Positions 36,343 to 46,045 of a stretch of DNA of 64,000 nt are shown in pieces; the stretch's first letter is position 1; each line of letters begins with the position of its first letter. A program made the position numbers and the translations under genes. A model generated the notes under the pieces. It was given only the letters and a program-made list of their open reading frames with translations, was not told the DNA's origin and searched no databases. This DNA is from Paenibacillus sp. An7 (GTDB lineage Bacteria; Bacillota; Bacilli; Paenibacillales; Paenibacillaceae): assembly GCF_009870785.1 (NCBI RefSeq), contig NZ_WTWX01000008.1, forward strand, positions 113,396 to 177,395, given 5' to 3'.

Positions 36343-36693
36343 ATGCAGTTTCTATGGGCTTTTTTGGTAGGCGGAGCGATCTGTGTCATCGGTCAATTGA
36401 TGTTTGACGTACTTAAACTAACTCCAGCACATACAATGAGTACACTGGTTGTTGCTGGCGCAGTCGCTGATGCTTTTGGTATATATGATCCTCTTGTAAA
36501 ATTTGCGGGTGCAGGCGCATCTGTGCCCATCACGAGTTTTGGGAACTCTCTTGTTCATGGCGCCCTGATTGAACTTGAAAAAGACGGCTGGCTGGGTGTA
36601 ATTACAGGGATATTCAACGTAACAAGTGCTGGTATTTCGTCAGCGATTATCTTTTCTTTCCTCGCAGCTTTGTTTGTCAGACCGAAAGGGTAA
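36343..36693 (+). CDS. spoVAE: Stage V sporulation protein AE (AEB)
   Basis: This 116-residue membrane protein is homologous to SpoVAC (FLVGGAICVIGQ, DAFGIYDPLVKFAGAGASVPITSFGNSLVHG) but lacks its N-terminal tail. It completes the minimal spoVAC-AD-AEB set found in many spore formers. The genes spoVAA, AB, AEA and AF of Bacillus subtilis are absent here. The start codon follows the spoVAD stop directly. A strong terminator lies about 50 bases downstream. Confidence 0.95.
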   Translation: MQFLWAFLVGGAICVIGQLMFDVLKLTPAHTMSTLVVAGAVADAFGIYDPLVKFAGAGASVPITSFGNSLVHGALIELEKDGWLGVITGIFNVTSAGISSAIIFSFLAALFVRPKG

Positions 36694-36740
36694 ATTGTAT
36701 CAAACATTTATAGTAAAGAAACCTTGTGAGAATATAAACG

Positions 36741-36795
36741 GTACCCTACAGAATAGACACATTGAAAAAAGTCTATCCTGTGGGGTACTTTTTTA
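36741..36795 (+). terminator. Terminator of the spoVA operon
   Basis: GTACCCTACAGAATAGAC pairs almost fully with GTCTATCCTGTGGGGTAC and is followed by TTTTTT, giving a strong Rho-independent terminator. Confidence 0.93.
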
Positions 36796-37019
36796 TAATG
36801 GAGTTGTCACTCTATCTTTTTTTCATTTAATAGAGTTCCAGCTTGCTTGCACTACCCGATGTAAGTTACACTATCCACACTTCCCTATTTTTGTATGAAA
36901 TGGTCAATAAGGATTCATTCTTATATCTCATTTAATCCTAGTTATAAATTGTACTTTCCGCACTAATTTCATGTACAATATAAGGAAAAACTACTGCCTA
37001 TTAGGAGGTAATACAATAA
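36796..37019 (+). other. Intergenic stretch before the moxR-like gene; weak promoter only
   Basis: This A/T-rich stretch holds no supported gene. TTGTAC (36949-36954) and TACAAT (36974-36979) could be a -35/-10 pair, but their spacer is 19 bases, so it is weak. AGGAGGT before 37020 is the ribosome binding site of the next gene. Confidence 0.35.
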
Positions 37020-37976
37020 ATGCCTGTGACTAAGGAATCAGTACATACTATATCCAGAGTCAAATCGAATCTCGAATCTACTATATTAGGCAAAACATTT
37101 GAAATAAAGTTGCTTCTAACGGCTTTATTAGCCGGAGGACATGTGCTTATAGAGGACGTTCCTGGAACGGGAAAAACACAAATGATTAAAGCGCTCGCTC
37201 GTTCAATGAAGGGAGAGTACCGCCGAATTCAGTGCAATCCTGATATCTTGCCAAGTGACATTACAGGGGTCTCCGTATTTCATCCTCGAGATGAACGTTT
37301 TTACTTTAGACCTGGTCCTGTGATGACGAATATCCTTCTTGCAGATGAAATCAACCGGGCGACCACCAAATCTCAGTCAGCTTTGCTTGAAGTCATGGAA
37401 GAACGCAGTGTAACCGTAGATGGGGATACATATGATCTTCCTAAACCATTTATGCTTTGTGCCACCCAGAACCCAATTGATTTTGAAGGAACCTATACAC
37501 TTCCAGAAGCACAGCTTGATCGATTTATGCTGAAGTTTAGCCTCGGTTATCCGGACGCAGAGACGGAGAAGTATTTATTAAAACAACATCAGCTAGGGCA
37601 ACCGGCAGACAATCTTGCTCCGGTTACTACAATGGAAGAAATCGCATCCATTCAAGATGAAATTCGCAGTGTATTTATGGAGGAAGCGGTTACTGATTAT
37701 TTACTTGGGATTGTCCGTAGAACAAGGGAACATCCGGCAGCACTGCTTGGTGCGAGCCCGCGCGCTGCAATCTCTTTTATGAACGCAGTGAAAAGCTACG
37801 CCTTTTTGCATGAAAGAGATTACGTCATTCCTGATGATGTGAAGGTTCTAGCTCCTTATGTGATCTCGCACCGGATCGTACTGAAACCAGAAGCTAGGCT
37901 TGATCATATCAGTCAGGAAACCGTTCTTGCACAGGTGCTTCGAAACGAAAAAGTTCCTGTCTCGATGGAGCGCTGA
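37020..37976 (+). CDS. MoxR-family AAA+ ATPase
   Basis: The 318-residue protein has Walker A (EDVPGTGKTQ), Walker B (ILLADEINRATTKSQ), sensor 1 (LCATQNPIDFEGTY) and the arginine region (LPEAQLDRFMLK), followed by the lid domain (GASPRAAISFMNAVKS). MoxR ATPases act as chaperones that activate or insert partner proteins. It heads a three-gene set with a DUF58 protein and a transglutaminase-like membrane protein, a recurring arrangement in bacteria whose exact role is unclear. AGGAGGT lies upstream of the ATG. The gap to the next gene is six bases. Confidence 0.94.
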   Translation: MPVTKESVHTISRVKSNLESTILGKTFEIKLLLTALLAGGHVLIEDVPGTGKTQMIKALARSMKGEYRRIQCNPDILPSDITGVSVFHPRDERFYFRPGPVMTNILLADEINRATTKSQSALLEVMEERSVTVDGDTYDLPKPFMLCATQNPIDFEGTYTLPEAQLDRFMLKFSLGYPDAETEKYLLKQHQLGQPADNLAPVTTMEEIASIQDEIRSVFMEEAVTDYLLGIVRRTREHPAALLGASPRAAISFMNAVKSYAFLHERDYVIPDDVKVLAPYVISHRIVLKPEARLDHISQETVLAQVLRNEKVPVSMER

Positions 37977-37982
37977 TACTAC

Positions 37983-39230
37983 ATGCTGAGACCGGCGCGG
38001 TTTAGGCCGTTGCAATTTATGAAATCCAGACTATGGGTGGTGCTGCTGGTATGGATGACATGTCTGTTTTATGTTTTGTTTCAAGGCGGCAAAACATCGA
38101 TTATGCTTTTTGGTATGGTCAGCTTACTGAGCGTTTATTTAGTGCTTGGCAAGTTTAACGGGACTGGCCGAACGAAGGGTGAACGAAAATTAACTTCGGG
38201 TAATGAACATGCGGATCTGCTTCATGCAGGCGATCAAGTTCAAGTACGGCTGGATTTACAGATTCCCGGCATACTTCCATTGCCATATGTTGTGATTAGA
38301 GAAGTATTAAAACGTCATAATGGAGAATCTTGGTCATTTGAGGAAAGTCTGATTCCGAATATGCGGGGAAACGGTACGCTTATTTTTCAAACCCCGCCGC
38401 TTGAACGCGGAAAATATGATTTTACAGATACAGAATGTGTGAGTGAAGATATTTTCGGACTGATCGAGCATAAAGGGAAATTTCAAGCCCAAGGTTCATT
38501 CAGAGTACTGCCGAGAACCATTTTTATCCCATACTGGCAGCTGTATGATCGAAATTCCAAGTTATCGGGTCCGCAGACAGCAATGATGAAATCTCGCCGA
38601 GAGACAACACAAATTAATGGGGTTCGTGATTACGTGTATGGAGACCGGTTATCTCGGATTCACTGGAATGCTACAGCAAAAACAGGGCAGTGGAAATCGA
38701 AGGAATTTGAACATGAGTCTGTGCCGAAAACGATGATTGTCTTAGATTCACGAACACTCGGCTATAAAAATTCAGAACATTATGAACTTGCCATTTCAAC
38801 AGCAGCCTCACTTCTCGAATACGGCAGCCGAGAGAGGATGGGCATGGGTCTATGTACCCTTAGCGAGAAATCTACTTGTTTTCAGCCGACCGATAGCTTA
38901 AATGAACGTTATAAAATGATGCACCATCTAGTCGATCTGGATTCCAGTGGAACTGGAAATTTACTCTCGGGCGTGCAGGAATCGATTCGTTTCTTCCCGC
39001 AAGGTGCATTTTTTGTGCTCATTTCGGCCGAGCATAATTCAGAGATTATGGAAACATTGCGTTTTGCAGGTTCGAGGGGCATGACAGCTTGTCATATTCA
39101 AATCATCAGCAAATCTGAACCAAAGTCAGAAAGCGAATGGATCTCATTGCTTCGTACTCGAGGAATAAAAGGGTATAGGGTGTCTGATTTGCAAGAGCTG
39201 CCCTCAGTTCTAGGAGGAGGGAATGCATGA
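37983..39230 (+). CDS. DUF58 domain membrane protein (MoxR partner)
   Basis: This is a 415-residue protein with two N-terminal hydrophobic segments (LWVVLLVWMTCLFYVLF, TSIMLFGMVSLLSVYLVLG). Next come a beta-rich region and the DUF58 hallmark DYVYGDRLSRIHWNATAKTGQWKSKEF near residue 220, then a von Willebrand factor A-like fold (KTMIVLDSR, ALISTA-like helices). It is coupled to the moxR-like gene upstream and overlaps the transglutaminase gene by four bases. Such proteins are thought to be clients or partners of the MoxR ATPase. Confidence 0.9.
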   Translation: MLRPARFRPLQFMKSRLWVVLLVWMTCLFYVLFQGGKTSIMLFGMVSLLSVYLVLGKFNGTGRTKGERKLTSGNEHADLLHAGDQVQVRLDLQIPGILPLPYVVIREVLKRHNGESWSFEESLIPNMRGNGTLIFQTPPLERGKYDFTDTECVSEDIFGLIEHKGKFQAQGSFRVLPRTIFIPYWQLYDRNSKLSGPQTAMMKSRRETTQINGVRDYVYGDRLSRIHWNATAKTGQWKSKEFEHESVPKTMIVLDSRTLGYKNSEHYELAISTAASLLEYGSRERMGMGLCTLSEKSTCFQPTDSLNERYKMMHHLVDLDSSGTGNLLSGVQESIRFFPQGAFFVLISAEHNSEIMETLRFAGSRGMTACHIQIISKSEPKSESEWISLLRTRGIKGYRVSDLQELPSVLGGGNA

Positions 39231-41446
39231 GGATCTTTTCTAGCAGAAAAAAACGTTCTTGGTATGACGCATTCGCATTATTATGGATTGTCATCATTGG
39301 GATGCAGTGGGTCTTTTACACAGAGCCTATTTGGTTCCAGCAGACGACCACACTTGTTGCCGTCACATTAATCAGTGTAGCGATCTGTGAGATGATTCTT
39401 CCTTTTCGTACAAGTATTCGAATGTTTCTGAAATTCATCCTTATCGGATTTATTTTATATTATGTATTATCTTTTTACGGTATTTTTATACCAAATGGCA
39501 CCTTACCTGAGAACCTTATTGCCTTTGTTGCCAGCCTGAATCCATATGTTTGGTTTGCAATTTGTACGTGGGTGATGATGGAGTGTATCATCCGGCTGAT
39601 AACGGATGCAAGAAAAGTACTGATGTTTCTTGGTTTGAACATTGTTGCGCTAGGTATTCTAGATTCTTTCACGCCTGCTGTCTTATGGAAAGAAGTAGCT
39701 TGGACTGCATTTGCAGGAATGGCTTGGCTTGTATGTCTACATCTTCGGTCATTCCAGATCAAATATCCTCTAGGTTGGAAAAGATTACGACGTAATCCTT
39801 TTAAAATTGTTGCCAACGTGATTATTATCTTTTCTTTGATTATCGTTGTCGGTGTTAATATGCCGATTATACCTCCGATCTTAACCGATCCATACACGGC
39901 ATGGGTTAAGAATAGAGGAGATAGTACACAAGCAAATTTTTCTGCCAATGGGGAGAATGGAAGCTTCACTAACTCTGAATCTGGATATAGCAGAGAAGAC
40001 AATCAGCTCGGCGGTGGCTTTAATTATGACTATTCTCCTGTAATGACAATATATACGTCAGAACGGAGTTACTGGCGTGGTGAAACACGGGATGAGTATT
40101 CCGGTACAGGTTGGCAGGATCCTTCTTATTCTCGTAGATCGTTTGATGATGCGGATCTCGGAAGTAAACTTCATAACGACGGTGCTGCGGCTCGGGGAAA
40201 TACGAAGCAAGTAACTCAATCCGTTACAATGCTTAATGATAAGGTGTATCCTGTTCTTTTTGGCGCGTATGCGATTAATGAAGTGGTCTCAGTTGATGGA
40301 GAGAGCGAAGCAAGTACGCTATTATGGAAAAGTGAACAAGCTGAGCTTCACTGGGATGGGAGCCGTGACACACCTTTTCCTAGAACCTATACGATTCAGT
40401 CCGAAGTGCCGCTAATTCCAGTGGACACAATTAAAGCTAAAACATACGAAGAACTGTACGGAACAGATAAGATGAATTCGGATTACTTACAGATTCCTAA
40501 TCGTTTCCCTAAACGAGTTACCGAGCTTGCAAAAGAAATTACAGCAACTTCAGAATATCCGTATGAAAAGGTCAGTTTACTGCAAAACTATCTAACAACC
40601 AATTTCAGTTACACAAACAATCCCGATCTATCGTTAAAACAAAGCAATGACTTTGTCGATGGATTTCTGTTTGAAATAAAAGAAGGATATTGTGATTATT
40701 TCTCCACTTCACTTGTCATGATGGCACGTTCCTTAGATATTCCGGCAAGATGGGTAAAAGGTTATGCTCCTGGTCAGGCTGATTTTGCTGAGGATGCTGC
40801 GTTCTCACAGTATAATGGTGAGATGTCTTCTATGTCATACGTGGTAACAAATGCCGATGCTCACTCTTGGGCTGAAGTGTATTTTGGAGAGGAATACGGC
40901 TGGATTCCGGTGGAAGCGACTCCGGGGTTCAATATGCCGCTCCTTACGAGTACAGAAGATGCAGATCCAGAGGAAACACCTGAGGAAGAAGATGAGGTTC
41001 AGCCAGAAGAAACAAAAGAACCGATTACAGATGAAAAGGATGCTGCTTTTACCGTAAGTCCGATTATTGGATGGTCTGCTGTATCTATACTCATCCTATG
41101 GGCAGGATATATTATATGGCGCAATCGATATAATCTGCATTTCTATGTGCTTAGATTAAGAATAGGTAAGCCGCTGACACCGGATCAAAAAGTCGTCGTA
41201 GAAACAGAGCGGTGGATTCGTACGGTTCGGCGTAAAGGGCTGCGCCGAGAGCAGCACGAAACGCTTCGAGAATCGGTTACAAGATGGCAACAAGAAGTTC
41301 CTGGAGTCGCAGCTGAGCTCTCTGAACTGCTAAGACAATTTGAAATGGCAAGGTATAGCCCGGATCATGTGCAGGTGAATGCTTGGCAAGAGGTACAAGA
41401 CATAGCTGGACAAATGAAGAAAAGGCTGAAATCGGCACGGGTGTAA
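39227..41446 (+). CDS. Transglutaminase-like membrane protein (TgpA type)
   Basis: The 739-residue protein has five to six N-terminal helices (first ~200 residues), an extracellular region, and a transglutaminase-like core. The likely catalytic triad is Cys in EIKEGYCDYFS, His in DAHSWAEVYF and the acidic position in YGWIPVEATPGF. An acidic linker (EDADPEETPEEEDEVQPEE) precedes a final helix (IIGWSAVSILILWAGYII), with a cytoplasmic tail resembling DUF4129. Members hydrolyse or crosslink peptides at the cell surface; the target is unknown. The start overlaps the DUF58 gene (ATGA). It closes the MoxR operon. Confidence 0.9.
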   Translation: MRIFSSRKKRSWYDAFALLWIVIIGMQWVFYTEPIWFQQTTTLVAVTLISVAICEMILPFRTSIRMFLKFILIGFILYYVLSFYGIFIPNGTLPENLIAFVASLNPYVWFAICTWVMMECIIRLITDARKVLMFLGLNIVALGILDSFTPAVLWKEVAWTAFAGMAWLVCLHLRSFQIKYPLGWKRLRRNPFKIVANVIIIFSLIIVVGVNMPIIPPILTDPYTAWVKNRGDSTQANFSANGENGSFTNSESGYSREDNQLGGGFNYDYSPVMTIYTSERSYWRGETRDEYSGTGWQDPSYSRRSFDDADLGSKLHNDGAAARGNTKQVTQSVTMLNDKVYPVLFGAYAINEVVSVDGESEASTLLWKSEQAELHWDGSRDTPFPRTYTIQSEVPLIPVDTIKAKTYEELYGTDKMNSDYLQIPNRFPKRVTELAKEITATSEYPYEKVSLLQNYLTTNFSYTNNPDLSLKQSNDFVDGFLFEIKEGYCDYFSTSLVMMARSLDIPARWVKGYAPGQADFAEDAAFSQYNGEMSSMSYVVTNADAHSWAEVYFGEEYGWIPVEATPGFNMPLLTSTEDADPEETPEEEDEVQPEETKEPITDEKDAAFTVSPIIGWSAVSILILWAGYIIWRNRYNLHFYVLRLRIGKPLTPDQKVVVETERWIRTVRRKGLRREQHETLRESVTRWQQEVPGVAAELSELLRQFEMARYSPDHVQVNAWQEVQDIAGQMKKRLKSARV

Positions 41447-41523
41447 GCTTTCCCCGTGTCCGTTTGCCTTTTTACTAACTGTACAGATTATGTTATAGTT
41501 TGTCGTATGAAATTGAGGTGAAC

Positions 41524-42054
41524 ATGTTGTTTAAAAGGCTAATACCAAAACTCCAGGTGGAAACCGTGTTTGATATTGATTTGGAAGCATTATATGAACG
41601 CGGATATCGCGGGATTATTACCGATCTTGATAACACACTTGTGGGAGCCAAGGCACCTGAAGCAACCCCGGAACTCATCGCTTGGTTCGAGAAGGTGAGA
41701 GATGCTGGGTTTAAACTGGTCATTGTTTCCAACAACAAGTTGACTCGGGTGTCTACTTTTGCTACTCCCTTACAGATTGAGTATGTACATGAGGCACGTA
41801 AACCCTCGAACACCCCGTTTCGCAAAGCAATGAAAATGATGGACTTAACAGAAGAGCAGACGATTGTAGTCGGAGATCAGATGCTTACGGATGTGTTTGG
41901 AGGAAACAGACTAGGACTCTTTACCGTTCTGGTGCTGCCCATTGCAATTGCAGACGAAGGGATTATGACGAAGTTTAACAGACGGATCGAACGTATTGCG
42001 TTATCTCGTCTACGCAGGAAAGGCCTATGGCTTGAGGAGGAAAAGAAAAAATGA
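41524..42054 (+). CDS. yqeG: HAD-superfamily phosphatase, YqeG family
   Basis: This 176-residue HAD IIIA-type phosphatase has the nucleophile motif ITDLDNTLVG, the Ser/Thr region IVSNNKLTRV and the acidic motif VVGDQMLTDVFGGNRLG. I place the start at ATG 41524, five bases after GAGG, rather than at TTG 41500. It begins the conserved yqe gene series and overlaps yqeH by four bases. YqeG is a likely phosphatase of unknown substrate. In Bacillus subtilis it is encoded in the same position before yqeH. Confidence 0.93.
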   Translation: MLFKRLIPKLQVETVFDIDLEALYERGYRGIITDLDNTLVGAKAPEATPELIAWFEKVRDAGFKLVIVSNNKLTRVSTFATPLQIEYVHEARKPSNTPFRKAMKMMDLTEEQTIVVGDQMLTDVFGGNRLGLFTVLVLPIAIADEGIMTKFNRRIERIALSRLRRKGLWLEEEKKK

Positions 42055-43175
42055 ATCATATGCATGACGGCACAAAAGGAAGATGCAGCGGATGCGGTAT
42101 TCTACTGCAGACAGAACAACCTGAGCTGCCGGGATATACACCCATTAAAGCGCTGGATCGCGATCCTGTCATTTGCCAGCGTTGTTTTCGTATTAAAAAT
42201 TATAGCGAGGCTTCTTCCGTTACGGTGGATCAGGATGAATTCTTGGCACTGCTCAGTAAAATCGGAGATAAAGACGCACTCGTTATTCATATCGTCGATT
42301 TATTCGATTTCGAAGGCAGCATGATTTCAGCTCTGCAGCGTTTTGTCGGGAACAACCCGGTATTGCTTGCAGTAAACAAAACAGACTTGCTTCCTAAAGT
42401 AACGAATTGGAACAAGGTTCGTAACTGGGTTCAGATGCAAGCCAAAGCGCAAGGACTGAAAACAGTAGATATCGTGCTATGCAGTGCGAAACAGAATCAA
42501 GGTTTTGATCGGCTTCTTGAATCCGTTAATGAACATCGCGGAGATCGTGATGTATACGTTGTTGGTGCGACGAATGTTGGGAAATCCACACTTATTAACC
42601 GATTGATCCGTGATTACAGTGACTTAGATCAAGAGCTTACAACTTCTAGATATCCAGGTACTACGCTTGATATGGTCCATATTCCACTTGATGATGGAGC
42701 ATCCATCATTGATACACCAGGAATCGTATATCCATGGCGTTACAGCGAGATTGTATCGCGCAAAGACTTATCTGCAATTATGCCGGATAAGCCGCTGAAA
42801 CCAGCTGTCTATCAGCTGAACAGCGGACAAACTCTGTTCTTTGGGGGACTTGCACGATTTGATTTTATCGAAGGAGAACGTCAGTCGTTCACTTGTTACA
42901 TCAACAATGCAATTAAGATCCACCGGACCAAACTGGAGCGTGCAGATGAACTTTATAAAGATCATGCTGGCGAATTATTATCCCCTCCATCTCGCGAGGA
43001 TATGGAAGATCTTCCAGAGTGGACACGTCATGATTTCCGCATTAAAAAAGGAAGTCGTAATGATGTCTTTATTTCCGGACTTGGCTGGATTAAAGTGAAC
43101 GGACAGGAAGGAGCTCTCGTTGCAGTACATGCACCGCGCGGAGTTCGTGTTATGATTCGTCCTTCCTTAATCTGA
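42051..43175 (+). CDS. yqeH: Ribosome biogenesis GTPase YqeH
   Basis: The 374-residue GTPase begins with a treble-clef zinc finger (CSGCG and CQRCF, residues 11-44). The GTPase motifs follow in circularly permuted order: G4 NKTDLLPK first, then G1 GATNVGKSTL and G3 DTPGIVYPW. A C-terminal RNA-binding-type domain completes the protein. In Bacillus it is required for assembly of the 30S subunit and of 16S rRNA. It overlaps yqeG by four bases and is followed by aroE after about 40 bases. All motifs are intact. Confidence 0.96.
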   Translation: MNHMHDGTKGRCSGCGILLQTEQPELPGYTPIKALDRDPVICQRCFRIKNYSEASSVTVDQDEFLALLSKIGDKDALVIHIVDLFDFEGSMISALQRFVGNNPVLLAVNKTDLLPKVTNWNKVRNWVQMQAKAQGLKTVDIVLCSAKQNQGFDRLLESVNEHRGDRDVYVVGATNVGKSTLINRLIRDYSDLDQELTTSRYPGTTLDMVHIPLDDGASIIDTPGIVYPWRYSEIVSRKDLSAIMPDKPLKPAVYQLNSGQTLFFGGLARFDFIEGERQSFTCYINNAIKIHRTKLERADELYKDHAGELLSPPSREDMEDLPEWTRHDFRIKKGSRNDVFISGLGWIKVNGQEGALVAVHAPRGVRVMIRPSLI

Positions 43176-43217
43176 TTTTGCTCTATCTGAACATGGGAGT
43201 TCATAGGGGGAGACAGG

Positions 43218-44078
43218 ATGTCAAACAAAATACAAGAACTTAAGCCTAGTGGATATACGCTTCTTGGAGTCATGGGTGACCCGATTGCACACAGTAAGTC
43301 TCCCGCTATGCATCAAGCAGCACTTTATGAAACAGGGCTCAATGGGGATTACGTCCCCTTGCATGTGAAACCGGAGGGCCTTGAAGCAGCTGTTAGAGGA
43401 ATAAAGTCAATGGGATTTCGCGGTGTAAACGTGACAATCCCCCATAAAGTAGAGATCATGTCTTATATGGATGAGCTCGATGACAGTGCGAAGCTCACGG
43501 GCGCAGTCAATACCGTCGTTCATGAAGAAGGCAGGCTAATCGGATATAATACGGATGGATCCGGTTATGTGAGGTCGTTAAAAGAAGAAGCCATCTCTTC
43601 GCTAGAGGGAAAACATATTGTCGTGATTGGTGCTGGCGGTGCTGCCCGGGGGATTGTGTATGCGCTGCTTCTGGAAAGCCCGGCATCGGTCACCATCCTT
43701 AATCGAACCATTGAACGTGCTGAGAAGATGGCTGCTGATTTCAAAGTGATGGGACAAGTTCAAGGACTACCTATTTCGGAGGCATATCAAGCACTTTTAC
43801 ATGCGGATATTATCATTAATACGACTTCGGTAGGGATGCATCCACATCTGCATGAAACTCCGATTGAACAAGACGCTTTGCCAGAAGGGATTGTCGTAAG
43901 CGATCTAATATATAATCCACTGGAGACAAAGCTGCTTTCTATAGCAAAAGAAAAGAAATGTATCATTCACGGTGGCTTTGGTATGTTTATATACCAAGGA
44001 GCGATCGCTTTTGAACATTGGTTTGGTATTCCTGCCCCTGTTCACGCCATGAGAAAAGCAGTACTAGAAAGTTTTTAA
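43218..44078 (+). CDS. aroE: Shikimate dehydrogenase
   Basis: This 286-residue enzyme reduces 3-dehydroshikimate with NADPH in aromatic amino acid synthesis. The substrate site shows GDPIAHSKSPAMHQ and NVTIPHKVE with the catalytic Lys, and the Asp in NTDGSGYV. The nucleotide domain has GAGGAARGIVYAL and NRTIERAE. The C-terminus FGMFIYQGAIAFEHWFG is typical. GGGGGAGACAGG precedes ATG 43218. Its place between yqeH and yhbY matches the Bacillus subtilis order, where it is called aroD. Confidence 0.97.
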   Translation: MSNKIQELKPSGYTLLGVMGDPIAHSKSPAMHQAALYETGLNGDYVPLHVKPEGLEAAVRGIKSMGFRGVNVTIPHKVEIMSYMDELDDSAKLTGAVNTVVHEEGRLIGYNTDGSGYVRSLKEEAISSLEGKHIVVIGAGGAARGIVYALLLESPASVTILNRTIERAEKMAADFKVMGQVQGLPISEAYQALLHADIIINTTSVGMHPHLHETPIEQDALPEGIVVSDLIYNPLETKLLSIAKEKKCIIHGGFGMFIYQGAIAFEHWFGIPAPVHAMRKAVLESF

Positions 44079-44178
44079 TTATCTTAGTCTGTATTCCTCA
44101 TATTCTGTCATGCGAATGGACAAACATAAGAGGAATGCAGATTCCAACAGAAAATGCATATTATAAGGGGTTAATACA

Positions 44179-44475
44179 ATGTTAACGGGTAAACAAAAAA
44201 GATTTTTACGTGCACAGGCACATCACTTGGATCCTGTGTTCCAAATTGGTAAAGGCGGTACGAATGAACATCTATTCCGTCACATTGAAGAAGCAATTGA
44301 AAAACGTGAACTTATGAAAGTTTCCATCTTAAGCAATAATCTGGATGATAAAAAAGAAGTAGCAGCTGAACTGGCAGAGCGTACAGGCAGCGAACTTGTT
44401 CAAATTCTGGGAAACACGATTACTCTATATAAAGAGTCTCGCGATAATAAGCAGATTGAATTGCCGCGAAACTAA
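44179..44475 (+). CDS. yhbY: Ribosome assembly RNA-binding protein YhbY (YqeI)
   Basis: The 98-residue protein is a single CRM domain. It starts with LTGKQKRFLRAQAHHLDPVFQIGKGG, carries the GxxG-type loop used for RNA contact, and ends near ILGNTITLYKES. It associates with pre-50S ribosomal particles in other bacteria. It lies 100 bases after aroE with AAGGGG as ribosome binding site, and 39 bases before nadD. The family is short and complete here. Confidence 0.96.
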   Translation: MLTGKQKRFLRAQAHHLDPVFQIGKGGTNEHLFRHIEEAIEKRELMKVSILSNNLDDKKEVAAELAERTGSELVQILGNTITLYKESRDNKQIELPRN

Positions 44476-44514
44476 ACAAACAATAGATTATGTGATGTAA
44501 AAGGAGTAGGCCGT

Positions 44515-45108
44515 ATGAAGGTAGGTATCATGGGCGGTACGTTCGACCCTATTCATATGGGGCATTTGCTTGCGGCAGAGACGGTGAAGGATGCTTATAA
44601 GCTTGATGAGGTGTGGTTTATGCCTTCTCACATTCCACCGCATAAACATGCAGCAGGAGCAACAGGCGAGCAAAGGCTGGATATGACCAAACTTGCGACG
44701 GAAGATTATCTAGATTATTCAACGCTTGATATTGAAGTCGTTCGCGGGGGAGTATCCTATACCATTGATACGATCCAGCTCTTGCATAAAGAATATCCAA
44801 ATACCACTTTTTATTTTATCATTGGTGCAGATATGGTGAATTACTTGCCGAAGTGGGAGCGGATTGAAGAGCTTGTCCAGCAGATAACCTTTATCGGTGT
44901 AGGCAGGCCTGGATTTGATCTGCATTTGGATGATCTTCCGGAATTTCTGCAAAGCCGCGTGCTACTTGCAGAGATGCCGCAAGTTGATATTTCATCAACA
45001 GCGATTAGAAGACGTTTAGCAAGCGGCAATTCGGTGCGGTTCATGGTACCTGACTCGGTCCTTACGTATATTACAAGGAGCGGATTATATGAGTCTAAAT
45101 CGAGATGA
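44515..45108 (+). CDS. nadD: Nicotinate-nucleotide adenylyltransferase
   Basis: This 197-residue enzyme forms deamido-NAD from nicotinate mononucleotide and ATP. The motif GGTFDPIHMGHL (residues 5-16) is the nucleotidyltransferase (H/T)xGH signature, and ISSTAIRRRLASG near residue 165 is the second ATP-contact motif. PSHIPPHK is the family-specific loop. AAGGAG precedes the ATG. It overlaps yqeK by 20 bases, as is common for this pair. Confidence 0.97.
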   Translation: MKVGIMGGTFDPIHMGHLLAAETVKDAYKLDEVWFMPSHIPPHKHAAGATGEQRLDMTKLATEDYLDYSTLDIEVVRGGVSYTIDTIQLLHKEYPNTTFYFIIGADMVNYLPKWERIEELVQQITFIGVGRPGFDLHLDDLPEFLQSRVLLAEMPQVDISSTAIRRRLASGNSVRFMVPDSVLTYITRSGLYESKSR

Positions 45109-45694
45109 ATTAATAAAAGCCGTCTCCGATCAAATGCCACCTCAGCGCTGGAAACATACAGAAGGTGTCATGCAAACAGCGGTAGTGCTTGCTGAACGAT
45201 TCGGAGCAGATCCGGTCAAAGCGGATCTTGCTGCTATTTTGCATGATGTAGCGAAGTACTGGCCTGTCAAAGAGATGGAAAAGATCATTCGGGAGAATAA
45301 CTTGAATCAAGATCTTCTTCTTCATGATAAACAGTTGTGGCATTCAGAAGTCGGTGCTTTTGTAGCGGAACAGGAGTATAAAGTGACAGATCCTGAAGTT
45401 CTAAGTGCAATTAAATGGCATACTTCCGGACGTGTAGGTATGAGTCTTCTCGATAAAGTGGTATGTCTTGCAGATTATATGGAGCCGGGACGAGACTTCC
45501 CTGGAGTGGACCGGATCCGTGAACTTGCAGAGCATAGCCTCGAAGAAGCTCTTCTAGCTGGATTTGATGGTACCATTACTCACCTTGTTTCTCAGAGAAA
45601 GATTATCTATCCTTTAACGATTTTTACTCGTAATGATTTAATTGAGCAAATAAAGCGAATGGATAAACCCAATACACTTAAAATCGGAGGTTGA
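45089..45694 (+). CDS. yqeK: HD-domain diadenosine tetraphosphatase YqeK
   Basis: The 201-residue protein has an HD domain with His in WKHTEGVMQTA, the HD pair in AILHDVAKYW, His in LLLHDKQLWHSEVGA and Asp in VCLADYMEPGRDF. YqeK proteins symmetrically hydrolyse Ap4A to ADP. The ATG at 45089 has AAGGAG upstream and lies inside the end of nadD. It sits directly before rsfS with a three-base gap. Confidence 0.95.
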   Translation: MSLNRDELIKAVSDQMPPQRWKHTEGVMQTAVVLAERFGADPVKADLAAILHDVAKYWPVKEMEKIIRENNLNQDLLLHDKQLWHSEVGAFVAEQEYKVTDPEVLSAIKWHTSGRVGMSLLDKVVCLADYMEPGRDFPGVDRIRELAEHSLEEALLAGFDGTITHLVSQRKIIYPLTIFTRNDLIEQIKRMDKPNTLKIGG

Positions 45695-45697
45695 TTC

Positions 45698-46045
45698 ATG
45701 AGTATCTCATCGAAAGAATTACTTCAGATTGCAGTAGAGGCAGCAGACGATAAAAAAGCGATGAACATTGTAGCCCTTGATCTTAAAGGGGTTTCACTTG
45801 TTGCTGATTATTTTGTTATTTGTCACGGGAATTCAGATACACAGGTACAAGCCATCGCTACAGAAATCCGTAAACGGGTGCAAGAATCCGGAGTTCAGAT
45901 AAAAGGACTAGAAGGAATGAATTCTGCACGTTGGGTACTGATGGATCTTGGTGATGTGGTGGTGCACGTGTTCCACCGCGATGAGCGGGAATATTATAAT
46001 ATTGAAAGACTTTGGTCAGATGCTAAAGTGGTGAATAAAGTATGA
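45698..46045 (+). CDS. rsfS: Ribosomal silencing factor RsfS
   Basis: This 115-residue protein binds ribosomal protein L14 and keeps the subunits apart when nutrients are low. It shows the conserved core MNIVALDLKGVSLVADYFVICHGNSDTQVQAIA and the end WVLMDLGDVVVHVFHRDEREYYNIERLW. CGGAGG precedes the ATG. It overlaps the next gene by four bases. It corresponds to yqeL of Bacillus subtilis. Confidence 0.97.
   Translation: MSISSKELLQIAVEAADDKKAMNIVALDLKGVSLVADYFVICHGNSDTQVQAIATEIRKRVQESGVQIKGLEGMNSARWVLMDLGDVVVHVFHRDEREYYNIERLWSDAKVVNKV

Noticed and set aside
36626..36898. A 90-codon open frame overlapping the end of spoVAE and the terminator
   Set aside because: It runs through a strong terminator hairpin, has no proper ribosome binding site and its protein has low-complexity, non-family character.
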